20,189 bases of DNA from the IMG/VR virus record IMGVR_UViG_3300031865_000008, positions 1-20,189 of that record. One strand, given 5' to 3'. Shown in pieces: positions 14,700 to 20,189 of the stretch (the stretch's first letter is position 1; the number at the start of each line of letters is the position of its first letter). Under the pieces are notes generated by a model. The model saw only the letters and a program-made list of their open reading frames with translations. It was not told the DNA's origin and made no database searches. This DNA is from a virus. The position numbers and the translations under genes are program-made.

Positions 14700-16177
14700 T
14701 ACGGAAACTGTTGCAGCGGTTCGCGAAGCCTGCACCACCCGTGCAGGGTCAGCAGGCGCGAGTCGGTCAGAACCGACTCGGCGCGCCGTTAGCCGCGTTC
14801 TCGCCAGACGGACGCATGCTGGCGTACCGTCTGGACGATGTCACCATCCGCGACCTCGACCGCCTGCGCCAAGACCCAGTGATACGCGCCTCGCTGCGCC
14901 TCATCAAGCTGCCCATCCTGCGCTGCGACTGGTACATCAACGCCGAAGACGACCGCGTCGGGGCGTTCCTGCAGTCCGCACTGGAGCCCCACATGTACGA
15001 CCTGCTCTGGGCGCTATGCACAGCGTTCGATTTCGGAGTCGCGTTCGTCGAGAAGGTGCTGGAGTTCCGTAAGGAGTACCGCACGACGCGCACGATGTCG
15101 ACGACGCCCGCACGGCAGGAACTCCGCTTGCGCGATGTATGGATACTCTCGCGCGTGGCACATCTCGACCCGTCCATCTACTGGGCACTGGTGTATCCCA
15201 CAGGGGAGTTCGCGGGCGTGCGACACCTCGTGACGCCGTTCGCGCCCGAAGGCGAAATCATCGAAGAAGGACGACTGATTCACTTCGCGCTCGACGCCGA
15301 GTTCAACGAGGTGTACGGGAACCCGCTGATTAAGCCCGCGCTGCCGTTCTTCGAGCTGAAGCAACGCGCCCTGCAGGACATGGCGACCTACTACTCGACC
15401 TACGCCGTGCCGACGAAGAAGGGGTTCGCGCCCCCTGGCAAGACGCCCATCGGCACGACGGAATCGGGCGAACCCATCGTGGTGGATAACCTGCAGTACC
15501 TGAGCGAGCAGCTCGATAAGCTGGCAAACGCGCACTCCATCGTACTGCCGTCACTCTATGACGCGAATGGTCAGCGGATGTGGGATGTCGAAGCGTTTGA
15601 GGTGCCGCCCGCTGTCGCCATCGAGAACTACATCCACTTCCTTGACGAGCAGATGCGTCAAGCGATGCTGGTTCCCTCGCTGGCGACGATTCACCCGCAA
15701 CGGGGCACCTACGCACTCGGTCAGTCGCAGATTGACCTGTTCTTGCAGAACGAGGATGCGTACCTGACGCAAATTGAGTCGGTGCTGAACAAGCAGCTGA
15801 TTCCCGACTTGGTGCGGTACAACTTCGGGAGCGATGCAAAGGCGCGAATCGTGATGCGCATCGATCATGCGTACACGAAGCATCTGGTCGAGTCGTTCGT
15901 GCAGCGGCTCGCGGCGGGTCAGCCTGTGACGACGGCGGACGGGGATGTGATTGTGCCCGACTGGGCGCTCATCGCCGAGGACGCGGGCGTGCCCGTGCGC
16001 ACGCAAGCCGCGTCGGAGATGGACTACCTGCACGGAATCGCGTGGCAGGGCGGCAGGAACATTAACGAAGACGCCGAACGAAACGGTATGTTTGGAGGTG
16101 ACGACGATGTGGACAGTGGAACAGATGCGGATAACCGTTCAACTCTGCCTTATCGAGGATCCGATAACGGGCGCTAA
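14696..16177 (+). CDS. portal protein, DUF935/Mu gp29-like
   Basis: This 493-aa protein has the size and order of the portal that forms the dodecameric vertex channel and docks terminase. It starts in an ATGA overlap with the helicase gene. RDLDRLRQDPVIRASLRLIK (about 52-71), then LPILRCDWYI, match the portal N-terminal pattern. FNEVYGNPLIKPALPFFELK (about 203-222) with MATYYSTYAVPTKKG and PPG matches DUF935 portals. ESVLNKQLIPDLVRYNFG (about 361-378) is another family-typical stretch. The C-terminal tail is acidic and Gly/Asp-rich, probably disordered. A TATACT at 14663-14668 might be a weak promoter. The last 71 bp overlap the next gene. Assignment is from pattern and neighbours (MuF, I protease) and is fairly firm. 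Confidence 0.85.
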   Translation: MIRKLLQRFAKPAPPVQGQQARVGQNRLGAPLAAFSPDGRMLAYRLDDVTIRDLDRLRQDPVIRASLRLIKLPILRCDWYINAEDDRVGAFLQSALEPHMYDLLWALCTAFDFGVAFVEKVLEFRKEYRTTRTMSTTPARQELRLRDVWILSRVAHLDPSIYWALVYPTGEFAGVRHLVTPFAPEGEIIEEGRLIHFALDAEFNEVYGNPLIKPALPFFELKQRALQDMATYYSTYAVPTKKGFAPPGKTPIGTTESGEPIVVDNLQYLSEQLDKLANAHSIVLPSLYDANGQRMWDVEAFEVPPAVAIENYIHFLDEQMRQAMLVPSLATIHPQRGTYALGQSQIDLFLQNEDAYLTQIESVLNKQLIPDLVRYNFGSDAKARIVMRIDHAYTKHLVESFVQRLAAGQPVTTADGDVIVPDWALIAEDAGVPVRTQAASEMDYLHGIAWQGGRNINEDAERNGMFGGDDDVDSGTDADNRSTLPYRGSDNGR

Positions 16178-16541
16178 GACGGTCTGGCTGCGTGAGCATG
16201 AGTACGAGAAGCTGTCGCCGCCGTGGCGGGTGGTCGAGTCGCACGAGGTGCAGGTACGCGCGATTTCGTACATCGAGAGTCTGCGTGCGCAGGACGCTGC
16301 GACCGACATCGACGCTGCGACGGGTCAAGCGGTCATCTCAGCGAGTCGGTATATGTTAGAACTGCTGAAGACAGCGACGGGACTCGACGCGGATACGATT
16401 GCATCGCTCCCTAAACCCGTCGGCGAGAAGCTCGCGTCGATGGTAACGAGGCTATCCGACCCAAACCTGATGTTGCCGAGCGTGCCCGCGTCGAACTCCT
16501 CACCAGCGACGAGCCCCAGCTCGCCATCAGCAGGTTCGTAA
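16107..16541 (+). CDS. hypothetical head-module protein
   Basis: This 144-aa protein starts at ATG 16107, 6 nt after GGAGGTG (16094-16100). That Shine-Dalgarno decides the start, although the frame is open upstream to 15951 within the portal gene. It begins MWTVEQMRITVQLCLIEDP. A first beta part (TGAKTVWLREHEYEKL, about 21-36) is followed by helices around residues 50-115. The Ser/Pro/Ala-rich tail (about 127-144) looks disordered. The family is not recognised. It overlaps the portal gene by 71 bp and stops 18 bp before the MuF-like gene, so it is part of the head operon. A head-assembly accessory role is possible. Confidence 0.65.
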   Translation: MWTVEQMRITVQLCLIEDPITGAKTVWLREHEYEKLSPPWRVVESHEVQVRAISYIESLRAQDAATDIDAATGQAVISASRYMLELLKTATGLDADTIASLPKPVGEKLASMVTRLSDPNLMLPSVPASNSSPATSPSSPSAGS

Positions 16542-16559
16542 TTCTATGGGAGGCAGGCG

Positions 16560-17321
16560 ATGCGCGACTCGATTTGGAACATGCTCCTGCAGGATATGCT
16601 CGGCTATGCTTTGAGCTGCGGTCAATCTGGCGCGACCGACTGCGAAATCATCTTGCTAAGTTATCGCAGGCACGGGGTTCCGAGTCAGGTGACGCGGGGC
16701 TATAAGCGTCCGCAGGATGCACGCGCCTCGTATACCAAGCTGGAGCGAGCCTTCCGCAGGGAACTGTTGGAGCAGTGGGATAAGTACGAATCGGGTCAGA
16801 TGACGCTGGAGGAGTTCGAGGGCTGGTTCGCCGTGCGTCAGCAGGAGACGCTGGTGCATGCGTTCGCGCTCGGTCTGGCAGGTCGCGGGATTCGCGGCAA
16901 GACACGGTTCACGGACGATGAGCTGCGCTACCTGCACGGTCAATACTCGCAGCAGATGCGCTACTTCCGTCGCTTCATGCGCGATGTGCGTGCAGGTCGC
17001 GGACGGATGCCGTACCGCCAGCGTCTGGAGCTGTACGGGCGCGACTTGTACGGGGTCTTCATGACCGCATGGTTCGCCTACGGCGCAGACCGCTCGCACC
17101 GATTCTTATGGCGTCTCTCGCCCGATGCGGAACACTGCGAGGACTGCGTGCAACGCGCGACGGAATCGCGAGCGAAGGGCGGGTACACTTACGACGAACT
17201 CATTAAGCTGGGCTTGCCAGGCACGGGGAAGACGCGCTGCTTGAATAACTGTCGCTGCTGGATCGAAGAAATCACGACGGGTCAGAAGACGACGCCGAGG
17301 AGGCTAAGACCGAAGCGATGA
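16560..17321 (+). CDS. Mu gpF-like head morphogenesis protein
   Basis: This 253-aa protein is translated from a GGGAGG Shine-Dalgarno (16548-16553). The body is helical and Arg/Gln-rich. The C-terminal part has the MuF hallmark: SPDAEHCEDC (C193, C196), a spacer, then LPGTGKTRCLNNCRCWIEE (C227, C231, C233), which looks zinc-binding and matches the family ending in CxxNCRC. MuF proteins sit at or near the portal, are needed for head morphogenesis and can be injected with the DNA. No toxin or nuclease domain is fused here, unlike many MuF polymorphic-toxin forms. The Lys/Arg-rich C-terminus (TTPRRLRPKR) may bind DNA. The stop overlaps the next ATG (ATGA, 17318-17321). Confidence 0.78.
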   Translation: MRDSIWNMLLQDMLGYALSCGQSGATDCEIILLSYRRHGVPSQVTRGYKRPQDARASYTKLERAFRRELLEQWDKYESGQMTLEEFEGWFAVRQQETLVHAFALGLAGRGIRGKTRFTDDELRYLHGQYSQQMRYFRRFMRDVRAGRGRMPYRQRLELYGRDLYGVFMTAWFAYGADRSHRFLWRLSPDAEHCEDCVQRATESRAKGGYTYDELIKLGLPGTGKTRCLNNCRCWIEEITTGQKTTPRRLRPKR

Positions 17322-17797
17322 CTCTGATAGCACCTGTACGGCAGTGGTTAGTGGAGCGGCTCACGGAGTACGCGAGCTATTGCGAGGCGTTTGGACTCGC
17401 ACGCCCGACGGTGTACGAATGGTATCCGTCGGAGGTGCCGTTCGACAGGTTTCCCATCGTGATGGTGGGCAAGCTGCAATCGTCGCTGGTCTCGCTGGCG
17501 CTGCCAGAGCTGTACGAGCAGCGCCATGTGTATAGCGTCGTCGGGGCGGTCTACTCGCCCGACCCGCGCGAGAGCATCCTGCAACAGGAGTGGTACGCCG
17601 ACCTCTGGCTGGACTATGTGCATCAGCATCCGCATCGGTTCCGTATGCACGCGTCGGAGTTCTACACATCGGATACATGGGCGCCGCAGGTCACGATGAC
17701 GCCCGTCTACATACAGGAGCATCCGTTGCATGGGTGGTCGTGCGAGGTGATGGTGACGCGCATCGTGCGTGGCGGCACGCGAGGTGATGGTTCGTGA
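17318..17797 (+). CDS. putative head-tail connector or tail terminator-like protein
   Basis: This 159-aa protein is coupled to the MuF-like gene by an ATGA overlap, with AGGAGG (17298-17303) 14 nt upstream. It opens with an amphipathic helix (VRQWLVERLTEYASYC). A segment follows with FPIVMVGKLQSSLVSLALPE, then beta YEQRHVYSVVGAVYSPDPRE, then helix LQQEWYADLWLDYVHQHPHR and more strands. The order helix, P-x-hydrophobic strand, beta hairpin, helix, beta resembles tail-terminator or neck proteins, and such genes usually lie near the head genes. I cannot prove the match from sequence alone. A minor head protein is the main alternative. Confidence 0.4.
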   Translation: MTLIAPVRQWLVERLTEYASYCEAFGLARPTVYEWYPSEVPFDRFPIVMVGKLQSSLVSLALPELYEQRHVYSVVGAVYSPDPRESILQQEWYADLWLDYVHQHPHRFRMHASEFYTSDTWAPQVTMTPVYIQEHPLHGWSCEVMVTRIVRGGTRGDGS

Positions 17798-18171
17798 TAC
17801 TCTCGGTCGCGGAGCAGCGGGTCATCCGCCTCTGTCGGATTATCGGGTACGGTCATATTGACGCGCTGTATGTCTCGGACGCCGAACCGTCGCATCTGGT
17901 GGGCGAACGCGCGATTGAGTGTCGCATCGATCCCACTAAAGGCGACTCGCGCTGCGTGGAGCCGTTCGAACTGCAGGAGCCTGAGGCGGATGTCACACTC
18001 CATCCCAACGAGGAGCGACTCGTCCATCTGATACGCTCCATCCAGCGCGGGTTCATCCGAATCGCGGTCAAGGACGGTATCCCCGTCAGCTGGAACTACT
18101 ATCCCGACTTGCCGTCGCGTGCGGAGCTGCGGAGCAAGGCGGTAGACGAGCTGTTGCTCGATCCGAAATAG
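17794..18171 (+). CDS. hypothetical protein with internal duplication (DUF2292-like repeats)
   Basis: This 125-aa protein starts at GTG 17794, overlapping the previous stop as GTGA, with GAGGTG (17781-17786) 7 nt upstream. Residues 7-33 (EQRVIRLCRIIGYGHIDAL and on) and 73-98 (EERLVHLIRSIQRGFIRIAV and on) align with one gap, sharing E, R, L, R, I, G, I, D and P at matching places. The second copy resembles the small DUF2292-type pattern of an I-x-x-G-x-I-x-I strand followed by DGxPV. The role is unknown. It is the last gene before the capsid-operon promoter and is probably the 3' end of the portal operon. Confidence 0.65.
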   Translation: MILSVAEQRVIRLCRIIGYGHIDALYVSDAEPSHLVGERAIECRIDPTKGDSRCVEPFELQEPEADVTLHPNEERLVHLIRSIQRGFIRIAVKDGIPVSWNYYPDLPSRAELRSKAVDELLLDPK

Positions 18172-18181
18172 CGAAATTCGC

Positions 18182-18198
18182 CGTATAATTGGTCGATG
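18182..18198 (+). promoter_or_regulatory. capsid-operon promoter CGTATAATTG with ATG-TAG start-stop
   Basis: TATAAT (18184-18189) lies 6 nt before an ATG (18196-18198) that is immediately followed by TAG (18199-18201). A small palindrome GCGAAATTCGC (18171-18181) ends just before the motif and could be an operator. No -35 box is evident. The promoter precedes the protease, scaffold and capsid genes, which need high expression. Confidence 0.6.
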
Positions 18199-18199
18199 T

Positions 18200-18247
18200 A
18201 GCAGGCGGTGCGCTTGCATCATGCGAGCGCACCGCCTGCTTCGTTTT
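18200..18247 (+). terminator. near-perfect 20-bp hairpin with U-tract: leader hairpin, attenuator or terminator
   Basis: The arms 18200-18219 (starting AGCAGGCGGTGCGC) and 18221-18240 are complementary over 20 bp with one G-U pair, around a single C at 18220. TTCGTTTT follows. It reads as an intrinsic terminator of the portal operon, but it lies downstream of the capsid promoter. If transcripts begin at 18196 it would form the very 5' end of that mRNA, acting as an attenuator or stabilising 5' stem. Confidence 0.75.
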
Positions 18248-18259
18248 GGGAGCAGCAGA

Positions 18260-19252
18260 ATGGTAGTCGTGACACTGTCGGATGCGGAGGCGGTAACGCG
18301 CGGGTCGCGCCCTGCGATTCGCGTGGAGGTGCTGCGCACGGGCGAGTGGCTGCACGAGATGGCGCCTGAGGGGCGGCTCGTCGTCACGGAACGCGACCTT
18401 GACGAAATCGTGCGGAATTTCCGCGACGGGGTGTTCGGGTACGAGCTGCCCGTCAATCTGAACCACATGGACGATTCGACCGACGCGGTCGGATGGGTAA
18501 CGGCGCTGGAGCGTCAGGGCGAGTCGCTGTACGCGACGATTCGACCGACCACCGACGAGATTCTCGATCGCGTGCGGGATGGTCGCCTGCGGTTTGCCAG
18601 TGCGGAGCTGACGGTGCGCGGTCGAGACCCTGAGACGCGCCGTGAGGTCACCGCGCTCCGCGCGGTCGCTCTCACGAACCGCCCGTACATCAAGCGTATG
18701 GATCCCGCACAGGTGGTCACGCTATCGGAACGCGCTCGAACCGCAACACATCAGGGAGGCTACAACACGATGAATACGCAAGCAACCGTACCACAGGACG
18801 AGATTCGCGATTTGCGAATGCGTCTGTCGGAGCTTGAGGAGCGGCAGTGGGAAGCCGACAGGGACTTGCTCCTGTCAGAGTACGAGCATACCGTTCCGCC
18901 GTCGATACTGCGTCTCGCGCGGTACATCTTCGACTCGCTGCGCGGTCGTGCGGTGAAGCTGTCGGATGTGCGCTCCGAGATGCCCGAGTCGCGGATTGTG
19001 CGTCTGAGCGAGAAGGCACCGTCGGACGCGCGAGTCCCCGTCGAGGACTTCGTACTCGCGATACTGGAAGAGGTCTCGCAGATGGTTCCGAACCGTCCGC
19101 GCGTGAACCTGTCGGAGCAGCCGCTGCGGTACACGCTGCGCACGGGCGAGGAACGCACCACGCGCGAACTCATCGCACGCGCGGAGCGCATCGCCGCGAG
19201 TGAGGGCATCACCTACGGCGAGGCCATCAAACGCGCGGCACGCGAGATTTAG
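18260..19252 (+). CDS. prohead protease/scaffold fusion, Mu gpI-like
   Basis: This 330-aa protein starts at ATG 18260 (MVVVTLSDAEAV) after GGGAG. ATG 18221 is in frame but lies in the right arm of the hairpin and is not favoured. Residues 1-150 match the Mu protease I pattern: LPVNLNHMDDSTDAVGWV (H69), LYATIRPTTDEILDRVRDG, then RLRFASAELTV (S114) and ALTNRPYIKRM. H69 and S114 are the likely catalytic pair. Residues 171-330 are charged and helical like a scaffold, with a coiled region (LRMRLSELEERQ) and several LSE motifs. The protease would cleave scaffold and capsid precursors during prohead maturation. An internal start at 18770 probably yields the scaffold alone, as for Mu I/Z. Confidence 0.8.
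   Translation: MVVVTLSDAEAVTRGSRPAIRVEVLRTGEWLHEMAPEGRLVVTERDLDEIVRNFRDGVFGYELPVNLNHMDDSTDAVGWVTALERQGESLYATIRPTTDEILDRVRDGRLRFASAELTVRGRDPETRREVTALRAVALTNRPYIKRMDPAQVVTLSERARTATHQGGYNTMNTQATVPQDEIRDLRMRLSELEERQWEADRDLLLSEYEHTVPPSILRLARYIFDSLRGRAVKLSDVRSEMPESRIVRLSEKAPSDARVPVEDFVLAILEEVSQMVPNRPRVNLSEQPLRYTLRTGEERTTRELIARAERIAASEGITYGEAIKRAAREI
18753..18772 (+). promoter_or_regulatory. internal Shine-Dalgarno and start codon for scaffold
   Basis: AGGGAGG (18753-18759) lies 10 nt before an in-frame ATG (18770) within the protease gene, exactly at the protease-scaffold junction. The Shine-Dalgarno is stronger than that of the full-length start. Confidence 0.65.
18770..19252 (+). CDS. nested scaffold protein (in-frame internal start)
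   Basis: A 160-aa product beginning MNTQATVPQDEIRDL is predicted from the internal AGGGAGG and ATG. It is the C-terminal part of the protease fusion. It is charged and helical, with a coiled-coil-like segment (LRMRLSELEERQWEADRD) and a helical, Arg- and Ala-rich C-terminus. Scaffolds guide capsid assembly and are later removed. Nested protease/scaffold genes are known in Mu (I/Z) and lambda (C/Nu3). The case here rests on the start signals and domain boundary; no protein evidence is available. Confidence 0.6.
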   Translation: MNTQATVPQDEIRDLRMRLSELEERQWEADRDLLLSEYEHTVPPSILRLARYIFDSLRGRAVKLSDVRSEMPESRIVRLSEKAPSDARVPVEDFVLAILEEVSQMVPNRPRVNLSEQPLRYTLRTGEERTTRELIARAERIAASEGITYGEAIKRAAREI

Positions 19253-19264
19253 GGGGTGACATGA

Positions 19265-19927
19265 ATGCAAGCACATAAGACCCATTTCACGACGACCTTT
19301 CGGTACTACGACTTCGACCGCACGCGTCGCGCCGCGATTGCACGGTACACAGCGGTCATTCTGTGGGACGCGGGACACGGCTCGATTCCTGAGCCTGGCA
19401 TCAACCCCGAAGCGGGACTAATCGTCTCTGCTGGGAACCCGACGCAGCACTGGGCGAATGTCGCGCAGGGCACCACTGCGCAGTGGGCGCTGGTGCGTCC
19501 CATCATCGGCGTCACGCTCCAGTTCGCACTGGACGGGAAAGAGGTCATGGTCGCACTGGACGGGATTACCCCGCTGATTGTGAACGCGCAGGTAAACGCG
19601 GGCGACCTGCTGTTCGCGGCGCTGGCAGGCGGCGTCACGCAGCCAGAGAACCGACTGCTGGTACGCTCGTCATCGCAGACGCCGTTCAGTCGCATTCCCG
19701 AACTCCGTCCGATTATCCATCCAGAGTTCGGACGCGACTACAACTTCCTGATTACTCCCGTGCGTGCGCTTGCGAACAACGACCCAGCGTTTAACCGCAC
19801 GGGTCAGAACCAGCAGCAGCGGTTCTTCCCCATCGGCATCGCGCTGCGTTCGACGACCTCCGACGCAGCGACGAACCCGCAGGTCATCCCTGTCCGCCTG
19901 CTAACAGGCACCGTGTTCACGCAATAA
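19265..19927 (+). CDS. putative capsid decoration/cement protein
   Basis: This 220-aa protein lies between scaffold and major capsid genes, the usual place for a decoration protein. ATG 19265 is chosen over ATG 19261 because the latter frame ends after five codons. The Shine-Dalgarno AGGGGGTG lies 6 nt upstream. The sequence is beta-rich with Gly-Ala turns (IIGVTLQFALDGKEVMVALD, then NAQVNAGDLLFAALAGGV), recalling DUF2190-type cement proteins that bind the capsid surface and stabilise it. The C-terminal 70 residues (RDYNFLITPVRALANND and on) are not matched to any family. Assignment is by context and pattern. Confidence 0.5.
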   Translation: MQAHKTHFTTTFRYYDFDRTRRAAIARYTAVILWDAGHGSIPEPGINPEAGLIVSAGNPTQHWANVAQGTTAQWALVRPIIGVTLQFALDGKEVMVALDGITPLIVNAQVNAGDLLFAALAGGVTQPENRLLVRSSSQTPFSRIPELRPIIHPEFGRDYNFLITPVRALANNDPAFNRTGQNQQQRFFPIGIALRSTTSDAATNPQVIPVRLLTGTVFTQ

Positions 19928-19940
19928 GGAGGCTAAGAAG

Positions 19941-20189
19941 ATGGCAGTCGCACAAGCGCAACGAGTCCACTACGATGAGGTGCTGACGAATGTCAGTATC
20001 AAGTACCGTCCCGAAGGGTACATCGCGGAGCGCATCTTCCCGTCGATGCCCGTGAAGAAGGAAAGCGACCTGTTCTATGTGTACGACTTGTCCGCGTTTC
20101 GGTATGTCGATGACACGCGGCAGGACGGCGACACGGCGAAGCAGGCGTCGTTCGGGTGGAAGGCAGACTGGTACATGTGCGAGCAGCAC
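19941..20189 (+). CDS. major capsid protein (3' partial, cut by window edge)
   Basis: The reading frame runs off the window after 83 codons. ATG 19941 follows AAGGAGG (19926-19932) by 8 nt, the strongest Shine-Dalgarno in the window, as fits an abundant protein. The N-terminus reads MAVAQAQRVHYDEVLTNVS, then IKYRPEGYIAERIFPSMPV and KKESDLFYVYDLSAFRYVDD. The Y-x-P-x-x-F/Y-I-A-x-x-I/V-F-P-x-x-P/V pattern is characteristic of HK97-fold phage capsid proteins. Location after protease, scaffold and decoration genes agrees. It would form the icosahedral shell. The rest of the protein is outside the window, so length cannot be judged. Confidence 0.8.
   Translation, partial: MAVAQAQRVHYDEVLTNVSIKYRPEGYIAERIFPSMPVKKESDLFYVYDLSAFRYVDDTRQDGDTAKQASFGWKADWYMCEQH

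Noticed and set aside
18221-18259. ATG 18221 as protease start
   Set aside because: It lies in the right arm of the 20-bp hairpin and lacks a Shine-Dalgarno. ATG 18260 has GGGAG upstream and begins the family-like sequence.

Overview
The window is part of the late (structural and packaging) region of a tailed bacteriophage or prophage (Caudoviricetes). All supported genes lie on the + strand. Coding is very dense, with no gene-free stretch over about 120 bp, and the DNA is GC-rich. A tape-measure gene and a tail-tube-like gene, with no sheath gene in view, suggest a long, probably non-contractile tail. The host cannot be named. Its promoters appear to use a conserved -10 element, CGTATAATTC, placed 6-9 nt before start codons, so the host should translate leaderless mRNAs well. 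No integrase, repressor, tRNA, CRISPR array or insertion sequence was seen.

Layout. Positions 1-1583 hold the 3' part of a large protein with sialidase-type Asp-box motifs at its C-terminus, possibly a tail fibre or receptor-binding protein. A palindromic terminator or operator follows, then two promoters and a small basic protein (1704-1910). Five tandem 11-bp repeats (1902-1956) lie upstream of a leaderless promoter that opens the tail operon. That operon runs: 116-aa protein (1997), tail-tube-like protein (2347), tape measure (3280) and tail hub-like protein (6150). A small basic leaderless gene (8577) leads into the packaging module: ParB-like protein (8776), small terminase (9374) and large terminase (9873), with long overlaps and internal -10-like boxes. 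After another small leaderless gene (11187) comes a 1055-aa SNF2-type helicase (11532). The head module follows: DUF935/Mu gp29-type portal (14696), a small protein (16107), a MuF-like protein (16560), a connector-like protein (17318) and a protein with an internal duplication (17794).

The last block starts with a promoter, an ATG-TAG start-stop and a 20-bp hairpin (18182-18247). It leads a Mu gpI-like protease with a nested in-frame scaffold start (18260 and 18770), a decoration-like protein (19265) and the major capsid protein, cut by the window edge (19941). The head genes resemble Mu-type families (portal gp29, F and I/Z), whereas the packaging genes are a stand-alone TerS/TerL pair beside a ParB-like gene.

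Two initiation modes alternate. Downstream cistrons of the head operon carry strong Shine-Dalgarno sequences (GGAGG-type), while several small basic proteins and both terminase subunits seem to start leaderless from their own -10 boxes. The least explained structures are the repeat array at the tail promoter, the start-stop hairpin leader of the capsid operon and the helicase between terminase and portal.
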